Positions 55,146 through 64,000 of a stretch of 64,000 bases of DNA are shown piece after piece. A program made the translations under genes and the position numbers. Every line of letters begins with the position of its first letter. The first letter of the stretch is position 1. Where the stretch lies: assembly GCF_963678635.1 (NCBI RefSeq), contig NC_087066.1:2849633-2913632 (forward strand), given 5' to 3'. The notes below the pieces were generated by a model, which worked only from the letters and a program-made list of their open reading frames with translations, ran no database searches and was not told where the DNA came from. The DNA comes from Symsagittifera roscoffensis. Lineage: Eukaryota > Xenacoelomorpha > Acoela > Convolutidae.

Positions 55146-56011
55146 ACCATTGGGTAGCTTCAGCTGTCCACCTCTCCGATCAAGGTTCTCTCTCCCAGCG
55201 ACGACACTCCGTCAAGATTTCACGTTTCTCTCTATCAGGAACAAGACAGCTCTACTCGAGCTGTTGATTTCAGAAAAATTCCGAACAGCAATTTTTCTCT
55301 CGACTGATTCGAAACAATTTTCACGCAATTCTGATATTTCTTTTCTGATCACTATAACTTTTGATTTTGATGTGTCGATTTGAATTTTTGAAAAACATCT
55401 TTTGTCCCCAAAATCAAGGTTAAACTTCATATCGAGGTTAAACTTCAAAATATGACCGACCGGCACATTCACTTGATAGAGCTGCTTTTTGTCCGGCTCT
55501 CGCTAATTTTTGCGAAGCGCAGTTTTGCCTCCGTATAAAAGAAAAGAACAAAATCACTCGAGCAGAAAAAGTGTAAAAATCACGAGATAAATGATCGAAT
55601 TTTAGTTTCGAAAATGGTTTTTAGTTTTCAAATTTTCTAGAAAAACAACTCAATTCTTGTGTGCCAGTCGGTCATTTTTGGAAATTTAACCTTGAGCAAC
55701 GTTGACTTTTAATTTTGGGGTGAAAGGCAATTTTTCGAAAATTCGAATTGAGCATGTCATGCTCAATTTTCTCGCGAAAACTGAAAATACAAGAAAATAA
55801 GATCAGAAGAATCGAACTACAATTGCGGGAAGTTAGTCCAAAAATGGAAGCGTCAAATTGCTATTCGCAATTTTGCCCTATAAATCGAACGAGAGTAGAG
55901 CTGTCTCATTCCTAGAGAAAGAACAAGTCGTGACGAGAAGAAATAAAGAAGATGGAGCGGACTAGAGTGAACCTTCGGTGGAAAGGTGGACAGCTGAAGC
56001 TGCCCAATGGT
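55146..56011. mobile_element. Non-autonomous fold-back (long inverted repeat) element
   Basis: The ends are inverted: ACCATTGGGTAGCTTCAGC at 55146 and its complement ending 56011 pair at 26 of 27 positions. Looser pairing extends inward, through the AACAAGACAGCTCTACTC region (55239-55257) and its complement (about 55892-55909), for roughly 250 bp. Near the centre is the palindrome ATTGAGCATG-T-CATGCTCAAT (about 55747-55767). No transposase is encoded. Similarity to 56590-56880 continues beyond the right end, so the true border may lie further out. Confidence 0.7.
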
Positions 56012-56120
56012 CTAAGCAGGAAACTTGTGTCCTGAAGTAAAAAATTATTCACTTCAAACTTCTTGAATTAAACTTGATTACTGGATTACTTCTGAAGTTT
56101 TTTAATAATTTAGTAATTTT

Positions 56121-56533
56121 AAATAAGCGAGTACCCACTGTTTTGAGGAACCTTTTTTACTTGAGCTGAGCTTGGAAACAGGTTCTACGGTTTTTTCTCG
56201 AGAGGTTCAGCACCCATCGCGCTTAGGGTAATTGTCGGCTTGAGTGGGGGGCTAGACAGGGGGGGGGGGGAGGTTAGCAGGGGGGCTGGTTAAGTTAGAG
56301 GTAAGTGGTTGAAAATTGTAAAATGGGAGTCTTTATTATAGTAGCTAAACGTTCTTTATCGTCGATTTAGTTACATTAGAATAACCGAGTTGAAGACTCA
56401 CAACAAGAGAAGCAACGCGAATGTACTCGAAAGCGAACTCGTATTAAGGTAGGTAACCTTGCCGGATCGAGTGGCGGGATCGGGGATAGACAGTTTTTTG
56501 AACACAAAAAGTGAAAATCCCATAAGACCGCTA
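56121..56533. repeat. Dispersed repeat, copy 1 (second copy at 58164)
   Basis: AAATAAGCGAGTACCCACTG to GGACCGCTAG-like end. It matches 58164-58502 except for an extra G-rich block (about 56238-56318, including a run of 12 G). It contains AACCGAGTTGAAGACTCAC and GGATCGAGTGGCGGGATCGG. Confidence 0.85.
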
Positions 56534-56591
56534 GGGATTGAACCCACTTGACGCAGCTCCGGGCTACATGCCCATTCTAGAGTACCGGTGG
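56533..56591 (-). repeat. tRNA-derived SINE-like head, copy 1
   Basis: On the minus strand the segment reads TCTAGAATGGGCATGTAGCC and ends GTGGGTTCAATCCC. GGTTCAATCC is a good pol III B box. GGGC/GCCC can form an anticodon-like stem. The loop is not canonical, so this is a tRNA-derived element and not a functional tRNA gene. A second copy is at 57453-57511. Confidence 0.5.
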
Positions 56592-56880
56592 TAAAAATTC
56601 GAAAATTCGAATTGAGCATGTCATGTTCAAGTTTCTCACGAAAAATGAAAATACAAGAAAATAAGATCAGAAGAATGGAACTACAATTGCGGGAAGTTAG
56701 TCCAAAAAATGGGAGCGTGAAATTTCTATTCGCAATTTCGCCGTATAAATTGAACGAGAGTAGAGCTGTCTCATTCCTAGAGAAAGAACAAGTCGTGACG
56801 AGAAGAGATAAAGAAGATGGAGCGGACTAGAGTGAACCTTCGGTAGAAAGGTTGACAGCTGAAGCTGCCCAATGGTCTAA
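56592..56880. mobile_element. Fold-back element, truncated copy (right half)
   Basis: Matches 55735-56015 with scattered changes, from AATTCGAATTGAGCATG to GCTGCCCAATGGTCTAA. The left arm is absent. The open frame across it (56588-56830) merely follows the repeat. Confidence 0.75.
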
Positions 56881-57180
56881 ACAGGAAACTTGTGTCTTGA
56901 GTTGAAACTTATTCACTTCACACTTCTTGAGTTAAACATGATTATTGGATACTTCCTGAGTTACTTAATAATTTAGTTACTCGATTATAGAGTTCGTGTC
57001 GGTATAAAAAAACCCAATTTAGATTTTTTGAGTGTGTTTTACATGATTATGTTGAAATGGGAGAGTTTTAGGTTAATCCATCTGATAAAAGTTCAACTGT
57101 CTAATAAAAAGAAGGTAGTAAGTAACTATATACGTAAGGTTCCGACCCTGTTTTTAACGGCGTTCGTGTGTTTTGTGTAT
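56881..57180. other. Spacer, partly downstream repeat sequence
   Basis: The first 100 bp resemble 56016-56120, so the repeat extends past the fold-back end. No further feature is seen. Confidence 0.5.
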
Positions 57181-57399
57181 TTTGAGACCTAAGCATGGGG
57201 GCGTTCTTTTTTCTAGAGGGGGGTATTTTGGTAGTAACCTTTAAGCTGTAACGCGGTTTGTAGTCTCATGTCGCATGTGATGCCAATTGGTTTCGACCGT
57301 TTGAGGTAGAAAAACACAAGATATAGTGTCCCTGACTTTTGAGCCAATAGTTATAGGGCCTACTTTTCCTTAACCTCACATGTTACATAAGTAGGTGAC
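57181..57399 (-). repeat. Dispersed repeat, copy 2 of an inverted pair
   Basis: Reverse complement of 54668-54893 at moderate divergence, without the C run. Confidence 0.75.
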
Positions 57400-57452
57400 T
57401 GTTACATAGTGTTTTTATAGCGCTCCTGGGTGTTTTTACGACATCATGACTA

Positions 57453-57511
57453 CGGGATTGAACCCACCTGACGCAGCTCCGGGCTACATGCCCATTCTAG
57501 AGTACCGGTGG
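57453..57511 (-). repeat. tRNA-derived SINE-like head, copy 2
   Basis: Differs from 56533-56591 by one visible base (CACCTGACG against CACTTGACG). Flanks differ on both sides, so the unit moves as a short element of about 59 bp or is the conserved head of a longer SINE. Confidence 0.5.
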
Positions 57512-57904
57512 AACAGTTCAACGGAAACGGTACCACCTTCTAGTTGTACCGTGATAGCTTTTTGAGAAAACTCGAGAAAAATTCCCGGTGCGCTTTCCGA
57601 AACGAGGCCTTAGCTAACCGAGTAATGGCGGCCACTAGGGGGACAAAAACGGGTAAAAGACAAAAAGCGAAACAAAAAAACAAAAAATATTAAAAGTAGG
57701 AACAACAAACGATATAAATTACAAAAAAGACAGTGGCTTTGACTTTCAGATTAGGTGGATCAAACCTTAATTCTAACTAAATTAGTATACGCATACTGTT
57801 TTCAATAAGACCGATCGAACCAGCAACACTGAACAGGTGCCCGAGCTAGGGGCGTTGAAGGGGTTTTCAGATAGCTTGTGACATCAGTGGACCACTCTTA
57901 AACA

Positions 57905-58009
57905 TGACTGGAACATGTGACAAGCCATGTGGGAACGTGGACCTCTGTGTGACTTGACCACTGGGAGTCTTGACCGGTACAGGTGACCAGCCAAGTGGGA
58001 AAGTGGTAC
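57905..58009. repeat. Imperfect direct repeat, about 38 bp twice
   Basis: GTGACAAGCCATGTGGGAACG and GTGACCAGCCAAGTGGGAAAG lie in matching context about 65 bp apart, within non-coding sequence. Confidence 0.55.
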
Positions 58010-58163
58010 TCATGATAGAGATCTCAGAGACAGAGGACACCTGACCGGGAAAGACATCCCGCAGTGTGATCAAAGCAGAACAGAGTAATTGGAGGAAGGT
58101 TCTGTTTGGTCAAACGTGTATCGTTAAAATCCATCTTACATCATAGGAACTAAGTGTAAAATT

Positions 58164-58502
58164 AAATAAGCGAGTACCCACTGTTTTGAGGAAACTTTTT
58201 TACTTGAGCTGAGCTTGGAAACAGGTTCTACGGTTTTTTCTCGAGAGGTTTAGCACCCATCGCGCTTAGGGTAATTTTCGGCTTATGTAAAAAGGGAGTC
58301 TTTATTATAGTAGCTAAACAATCGTTATTGTCGATTTAGTTACTTTAGAATAACCGAGTTGAAGACTCACAACAACAGTAGCAACGCGAAGGTACTCGAA
58401 AGTGAACTCGTATTAAGGTAGGTAACCTGCCCGGATCGAGTGGCGGGATCGGAACTAGACAGTTTTTGGAACGCAAAAAATGAAAATCCTATAGGACCGC
58501 TA
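58164..58502. repeat. Dispersed repeat, copy 2 (first copy at 56121)
   Basis: Shorter copy of 56121-56533 without the G-rich block and without the adjoining tRNA-derived head. Confidence 0.85.
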
Positions 58503-58860
58503 GTAAGGGGAAGAAAAACGCGTGACAGTCAGGTACAAAACATTTTTTACGAAAAAAGATCATTGTCGGAATTGCAAGTTAGGTATACAAAATTTTCTTG
58601 TTTTTGAGGTTTTTCTAATTTTGACCTTTACGGTTTCTGGATTTGATTTTTGCTGAATTTTGAACAAAAGCGATCATAGATTAAGGTGAAAAGCAAATTG
58701 TATTTCGACTTCCATTGGAAACAGGAAACAAAAGGAAATTACGGGGGGCTTAGAAAAGAGAATTTAGATTGATAGAGTCGGGTTTTGGGGATTTTCACAA
58801 AAGTTCTAGAGTAGGTACTGGGATAGTGGACTGGATATCTTAACGCTCTGGTCAGGGTAA
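58503..58860. other. Sequence upstream of element E, possible leader
   Basis: No coding match. It precedes the Gag region of element E and may include its leader, but no LTR was identified. Confidence 0.4.
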
Positions 58861-59031
58861 AGGAAGATTCTAAGGACGAGAAACGGACAGGAATTGGTAC
58901 TGGAGAGTCGTGGAAAGCGTTTCATCACCGGGGCCAGAGAAGTGGAAACAACACAAGAGTCTTGTCGGCAGTCCTGGGATAGTGACTAGAGGGACACAGG
59001 ACAGTGCAGAAGGGTCCCAAGACCGTCCCTA

Positions 59032-59367
59032 ATGGTTTCAACACTCGAGCGAAAGGTGCTAGGACAGTACAAAAGGTTCCCGAAGAAGGAAGTACGACAC
59101 ATCAAAAATGAGAACCTAGACAACTACTATGTCCTGGCAAGGGCGACAGAAGAGAAGCTGCAGCAGATGGCGGATAAAGTAGAAAGGACCGACAAAGAGC
59201 GAGAGAATTATATCAAGACAGCTATGGAGGAAATGAAGAAGAGATACGACACCGTTAGTGAAAAGTTGTGGAATCTAGAAACCAGAATGGACAAAATGAG
59301 CAAGGAACAAGCAGAAAATTCTGGAGCCATACAGTCCAAATTGGATGTACTCTTCAGAAGCCCAAGA
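59032..59367 (+). pseudogene. Gag coiled-coil segment, unit 1 (element E)
   Basis: 112 codons of charged helical sequence (ENLDNYYVLARATEEKLQQM, KERENYIKTAMEEMKKRYDT) ending VLFRSPR. It is the coiled-coil part of Gag, comparable to 52428-53114 in element C. A 70-bp direct repeat at its end (59307-59376 and 59377-59446) ends the frame. Confidence 0.7.
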
Positions 59368-59446
59368 TAAACAAGAACAAGCAGAAAATTCTGGAGCCAT
59401 ACAGTCCAAATTGGATGTACTCTTCAGAAGCCCAAGATGTTCCATA
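59307..59446. repeat. 70-bp direct repeat within unit 1
   Basis: GAACAAGCAGAAAATTCTGG to CAGAAGCCCAAGAT occurs twice in tandem with a 70-bp period. The same doubling is present in unit 2 (about 60820-60959), so it came before the 1513-bp duplication. Confidence 0.9.
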
Positions 59447-59613
59447 GCCCAAGATAAATTAATGGTGGAAAAGCCATCCGGAACTAGAGTCGACTTCGTG
59501 GAACCACAACGAAAGAAACGGGAATCTACACCGTTACTCCGGATTGATAGAACCCTGGCGTCAAGAGGGACAAGGACTGCTGATTTCAAGAATAATCAAA
59601 AAACCTAAGGAAC

Positions 59614-60190
59614 TCAAGGATAATTCAGATGGTTGTATTGATACCTAGGTTGAGGTAATGAGACTACATCTAGAACAAGACAACTTGAACGATGACAGGC
59701 AGGCGTGCAGGGCGATACTAAGCAACCTAGAGGGAACAGCACTGAATTGTGTGGTGGCAAAGACGGAGGAGGAGAGTGCCACTGCAGACAAGATCTTCGA
59801 GATACTGTTGAATCGATTTGGATTGGGTTTGAAGGGCCATCAGGCGATGATGATGTTCTAAAAAAGAAGACAAAGAGATGACGAGTCACTTGATCAATTT
59901 CTGGGTGATCTTGACAGTGGTTTGATCATCAAAGTAGGCGCGAGAAGCTTTTTATGCATTCAAGAGGGCTATTTCAGAATGGACTGTCCCCTGTTTTGGG
60001 AGGCAGTGAAGAATCAAGGTCACCCGACACATAAATTGGCATTGGCGGCGGTGCAGAACACAAGGAGCAGACAAGCTGAAAATGACTTACAGAGCAAAGA
60101 GGCAGCAAATGGTGAGTTACCTACGAAGACATTAAAGGCCGTAGCACAAGTCAAAGATACCGTGGGGCTGAGACAAGGAGTCCACCAGTG
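59614..60190 (+). pseudogene. Gag capsid and nucleocapsid remnants, unit 1 (element E)
   Basis: 59658-59861 reads AILSNLEGTALNCVVAKTEE and FEILLNRFGLGLKGHQAMM, a capsid-like domain. A stop follows, then KRRQRDDESLDQFLGDLD. A deletion joins this to YFRMDCPLFWEAVKNQGHPT at 59922-60191, the sequence after the zinc knuckle. The zinc knuckle itself is therefore missing. Confidence 0.78.
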
Positions 60191-60373
60191 ATAAATTATC
60201 AGAAAGCAGCTGGAGAGGCTATCAATAGAGTGAAGCAAGACTTGGCGACCAAAGAGATCGAGCAACGGTTAAAACATGAGATAGAGTTACAAAAGATGAA
60301 TGAGACACTCATTACGACGAGACCAGAAACAGAGACTGGAGAAAACTTGGAGAATAGGAGTAATTCTAATAAT
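60188..60373 (+). pseudogene. Gag-Pol charged linker, unit 1 (element E)
   Basis: INYQKAAGEAINRVKQDLAT and KEIEQRLKHEIELQKMNETL give a charged helix equivalent to 3122-3309 in A. It runs across the duplication joint into unit 2 non-homologous frame. Confidence 0.65.
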
Positions 60374-61886
60374 AGGAAGATTCTAAGGACGAGAAACGGA
60401 CAGGAATTGGTACTGGAGTGTCGTGGAAAGCGTTTCATCACCGGGGCCAGAGAAGTGGAAACAACACAAGAGTCTTGTCGGCAGTCCTGGGATAGTGACT
60501 AGAGGGACACAGGACAGTGCAGAAGGGTCCCAAGACCGTCCCTAATGGTTTCAACACTCGAACGAAAGGTGCTAGGACAGTACAAAAGGTTCCCGAAGAA
60601 GGAAGTACGACACATCAAAAATGAGAACCTAGACAACTACTATGTCCTGGCAAGGGCGACAGAAGAGAAGCTGCAGCAGATGGCGGATAAAGTAGAAAGG
60701 ACCGACAAAGAGCGAGAGAATTATATCAAGACAGCTATGGAGGAAATGAAGAAGAGATACGACACCGTTAGTGAAAAGTTGTGGAATCTAGAAACCAGAA
60801 TGGACAAAATGAGCAAGGAACAAGCAGAAAATTCTGGAGCCATACAGTCCAAATTGGATGTACTCTTCAGAAGCCCAAGATAAACAAGAACAAGCAGAAA
60901 ATTCTGGAGCCATACAGTCCAAATTGGATGTACTCTTCAGAAGCCCAAGATGTTCCATAGCCCAAGATAAATTAGTGGTGGAAAAGCCATCCGGAACTAG
61001 AGTCGACTTCGTGGAACCACAACGAAAGAAACGGGAATCTACACCGTTACTCCGGATTGATAGCACCCTGGCGTCAAGAGGGACAAGGACTGCTGATTTC
61101 AAGGATAATCAAAAAACCTAAGGAACTCAAGGATAATTCAGATGGTTGTATTGATACCTGGGTTGAGGTAATGAGACTACATCTAGAACAAGACAACTTG
61201 AACGATGACAGGCAGGCGTGCAGGGCGATACTAGATACTAAGCAACCTAGAGGGAACAGCACTGAATTGTGTGGTGGCAAAGACGGAGGAGGAGAGTGCC
61301 ACTGCAGACAAGATCTTCGAGATACTGTTGAATCGATTTGGATCGGGTTTGAAGGGCCATCAGGCGATGATGATGTTCTAAAAAAGAAGACAAAGAGATG
61401 ACGAGTCACTTGATCAATTTCTGGGTGATCTTGACAGTGGTTTGATCATCAAAATAGGCGCGAGAAGCTTTTTATGCATTCAAGAGGGCGATTTCAGAAT
61501 GAACTGTCCCCTGTTTTGGGAGGCAGTGAAGAATCAAGGTCACCCGAAACATAAATTGGCATTGGCGGCGGTGCAGAACACAAGGAACAGACAAGCTGAA
61601 AATGACTTACAGAGCAAAGAGGCAGCAAATGGTGAGTTACCTACGAGGACAGTAAAGGCCGTAGCACAAGTCAAAGATACCGTGGGGCTGAGACAAGGAG
61701 TCCACTAGTGATAAATTATCAGAAAGCAGCTGGAGAGGCTATCAATAGAGTGAAGCAAGACTTGGCGACCAAAGAGATCGAGCAACGGTTAAAACATGAG
61801 ATAGAGGTACAAAAGATGAATGATACACTCATTACGACGAGACCAGAAACAGAGACTGGAGAAAACTTGGAGAATAGGAGTAATTT
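60374..61886. repeat. Tandem duplication unit 2
   Basis: Copy of 58861-60373, continuing on its right into the unique protease and RT sequence. The end is placed where similarity stops (GAGTAATTTTAAT). Confidence 0.93.
60545..60880 (+). pseudogene. Gag coiled-coil segment, unit 2 (element E)
   Basis: Same 112-codon translation as 59032-59367, including the 70-bp doubling at its end. Confidence 0.7.
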
Positions 61887-61908
61887 TAATATCTTTGGTG
61901 ACGGTTAA
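61057..61908 (+). pseudogene. Gag capsid, nucleocapsid remnants and linker, unit 2 (element E)
   Basis: Counterpart of 59614-60373. An extra GATACTAGATACT-type insertion near 61232 changes the capsid frame (LDTKQPRGN in place of the unit 1 sequence). The zinc knuckle is again missing, and the linker runs to KMNDTLITTRPETETGENL. Confidence 0.75.
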
Positions 61909-62880
61909 AACGTTTGGCATCCCGCAGATTGAAACGAGAAACATGTCAATGATCACAGTGGGCTATCATGAAGTAACGAGGAACTTGAGTGAACCGAGTG
62001 ATCAAACATTAATGCACATTGATGTATATGCGGATTACTTGAGAACAATAACACCGCAAACCCCTTTTAGAGCACTGACAGTATTACTAACGAGCGGTGG
62101 TGGCAAATCTATTCGCATAGACAACAGGTACACGGAAGCCTATGGTCCGGATGAGGTCATGTTGATCATAGATGGAATAAACATCCATAAAAAGACGATG
62201 ATAACACGTGACGAGGATCTGGCTGGACAAACCTATGTTGGCAGAGAAGAAATAAAAATGAGATCCATTGGGCAATGCGCTATGCTGGAAGAGGATGCCA
62301 TGCATCTGGGAACGGTAGCAGACGTATCTGCGCACGTATTGGACATAAGCGGAAGGAAGACGCAACTGCGTGGGTTGTTGGACACGGGAGCCGTCTGCAG
62401 TGTAATACCAATTGAGACTTGGAGAAGAATGGGATTCGACAAAGACGACTTGATTCACTCAAGAATACAAGGGGAGCGCTTCGGGTTCTCAGTAGGACAC
62501 CAATAATAGCCCTAAACCTGGGGGAACGCAATTTGTGGATGAGCTTTCTTGTGGTGGAGAATTTAGATGAGTCTGACCAATTCTTTTTAGGCCGAGATTT
62601 CATCAAGAATTTTGATGTAACCGTTGATCTTAACAATGCGATGTTCAGGGTTCGGAACCCGGAAAGGAAGTACGTAATTAAACCGGTAAATTAGATAATG
62701 GCGAATGAAAATAAGGCTCCAATTTTCTTTAGTAGGAGGGTAAGGCTGAAAGCGAATGAGGCGGCAATAGTAAGTTTGCGGAAGAAAAACTTTAATGAAC
62801 TAAGTGACAAAAAACAAGTATGTATAGTACCGAACCCAAACAGTCAAAATGCTGCTATTTTAGGAAATCCTTCTCAATAA
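61820..62880 (+). pseudogene. Aspartic protease region (element E)
   Basis: The frame 61820-62506 includes RALTVLLTSGGGKSIRIDNR (the conserved spacer before protease) and then GLLDTGAVCSVIPIETWRRM, with DTG intact at about residues 190-192. A deletion and frame change near 62480 lead to 62419-62694 (LWMSFLVVENLDESDQFFLG). A stop precedes the next piece at 62698-62880 (APIFFSRRVRLKANEAAIVS, VCIVPNPNSQNAAIL). Confidence 0.88.
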
Positions 62881-62990
62881 CCAAGAGTGGCCTCTGCGTC
62901 AGTGTCTTGTTCAATACTCTTGATATATCAATCACAATTCAGAGGGAGAGGAAGCTGGGATACGAACTGCCCATGAAAACTAGATATTGA

Positions 62991-64000
62991 AAGACTAAAA
63001 ATGTGAAAGAAAATGAAGTTCTTGATTGTCCAAATCATAGGGATAAAATTTGTATCTTGAGACGATTGAATAAGATAAAAAGTTCATCAGGTCTTGTGAA
63101 GTCACTTAAGTCAGAGACAGATGATGGACTTTCGAGCTGTTTGAATTTTCCAGAAAGACCCACAATAGCGGAATTGGAAATTGATAAACCAGTATTACCA
63201 GAAATTGAACAATTAAGGGGAAAAGTAACAGACGAACAGCTCGAAGCCATCAAGGATGTTCTAGATAGGAATCAGGATGTTTTTTTGAAACATAAGGAAG
63301 ACATTGGATGCTGCAACATCGTTGAACGTGAAATAGAGCTACAAGAGTCGACGGTACCGCACAGGGAGGGGGCGAGGCATATGACCCCAAGCAAATCGGA
63401 TGCATCTAGAAAAGAGATAGAGACCTTGCTAGAGTATGACATGATAGAACCATCCAAATCACCGTGGGCGTGTGGAGTAGTGATGGCTAAAAAGAGAGGA
63501 GACCAACTGAGGTTTTGTTGTGACTTTCAATATCTGAACTTGGTCAGGGTAAAGGATGCCTTTCCCATACCTAGGATAGAAGAGAGTCTTTCAAAATTAG
63601 GTGACACCAAATTTTTCACAACTCCTGATCTAGCGTCGGCTTTTTGGCAGGAACCACTGAGGAAACAGGACAGCGACAAGACGGGTTTTGCGTGCGAGCT
63701 GGGATTGCTTCAATGGAAAAAGATGCTCTTTGGCGTTTCCAATGCGACAACCACCTTCCAGCGACTAATGGCGCAGACGGTGACAAGCGTAATGAAAAAA
63801 ATCGGCAGTTTAGTAATGTGCTACGTAGATGACGTGGTGATTGCAACACCTACCCTGGAGGACCACATTGAACGACTGGACCAGGTGTTTGCTTGCATGA
63901 AGAGAGCAGGACTGAATTGCAAGCCATCGAAGTGTGAGATTCTCAGGGACTCGATCAAATACCTGGGGAGAATCGTGGACAAACATGGCATTACACCAGA
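62991..64000 (+). pseudogene. Reverse transcriptase, open to the window edge (element E)
   Basis: After the stop at 62988-62990 one frame is open for at least 336 codons to position 64000. It holds the linker (SETDDGLSSCLNFPERPT), fingers (EYDMIEPSKSPWACGVVMAK, RFCCDFQYLN), first catalytic motif region (FTTPDLASAFWQEPL), the FGVSNATTTFQRLM helix, the YVDD box at about 63822-63833, and the thumb start CKPSKCEILRDSIKYLGR. TPDLAS stands where relatives have TLDL, but the catalytic Asp is kept. It is the most complete RT of this clade in the window. Its continuation is outside, and the upstream Gag is broken. Confidence 0.88.

Larger units (their letters stand above)
58861..60373. repeat. Tandem duplication unit 1 (1513 bp)
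   Basis: AGGAAGATTCTAAGGACGAG starts unit 1 at 58861 and unit 2 at 60374. Unit 2 runs to about 61886. The copies differ by scattered substitutions and a 6-bp insertion near 61232. Confidence 0.93.
58861..64000 (+). mobile_element. Element E: Ty3/Gypsy element with tandem-duplicated Gag, 3' end outside window
   Basis: Plus-strand order is Gag coiled coil, capsid, Gag linker, then a second copy of the same block, then protease and reverse transcriptase to the window edge. Protease and RT motifs are intact (LDTGA, YVDD). It is of the same clade as A, B and C but in the opposite orientation. Confidence 0.9.

Overview
This is eukaryotic, most likely invertebrate animal, repeat DNA. I recognise no host gene. 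Nearly everything readable is a decayed retroelement: several Ty3/Gypsy-type LTR elements, one APE-type non-LTR (LINE) element, and non-autonomous repeats. Support for a eukaryote comes from Gypsy Gag-Pol parts in the standard order, a 337-bp LTR pair with a 5-bp target duplication, a tRNA-Ser-like primer site, a LINE with endonuclease and reverse transcriptase, a fold-back element and tRNA-derived heads. I cannot name the species.

Layout. 1-6033 (minus) is element A, a Gypsy copy read Gag to RNase H and cut by the window start. 6068-7690 (minus) is the 5' part of another Gypsy element whose Gag N-terminus carries an SGNH-hydrolase domain. 7691-14226 (minus) is element B, a paralogue of A whose RNase H is replaced by foreign sequence. 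14227-16895 is non-coding and includes a CCGGATT minisatellite. 16896-24538 (plus) is element F, a structurally complete LTR element inserted into a dispersed repeat called R1 here. 25585-29960 (minus) is the LINE. 33000-40800 (minus) is element D, which begins with the SGNH Gag and continues into long unfamiliar coding remnants with no visible reverse transcriptase. 41232-53114 (minus) is element C, a Gypsy copy with a 4.84-kb tandem duplication. 53103-58860 is a patchwork of fold-back, tRNA-like and inverted repeats. 58861-64000 (plus) is element E, a Gypsy copy with a 1513-bp tandem duplication and a reverse-transcriptase frame that stays open to the window edge.

How the parts relate. A, B, C and E are one Gypsy clade, sharing the protease LDTGA motif region, the RT context around YVDD and the pol tail. 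F is a different clade (YLDD, no SGNH). The SGNH domain and the module at 8752-9195 are shared between D and the A/B cluster, so pieces have been exchanged. R1 is a non-coding repeat seen five times. It has conserved hairpins, sits inside the Gag region of both A and B, and was the landing site of F. The window therefore records nested insertion, tandem duplication, probable gene conversion and templated rearrangement.

The most unusual items are the SGNH-type Gag with its unidentified downstream coding region (D), and the R1 family with partly compensated hairpins.
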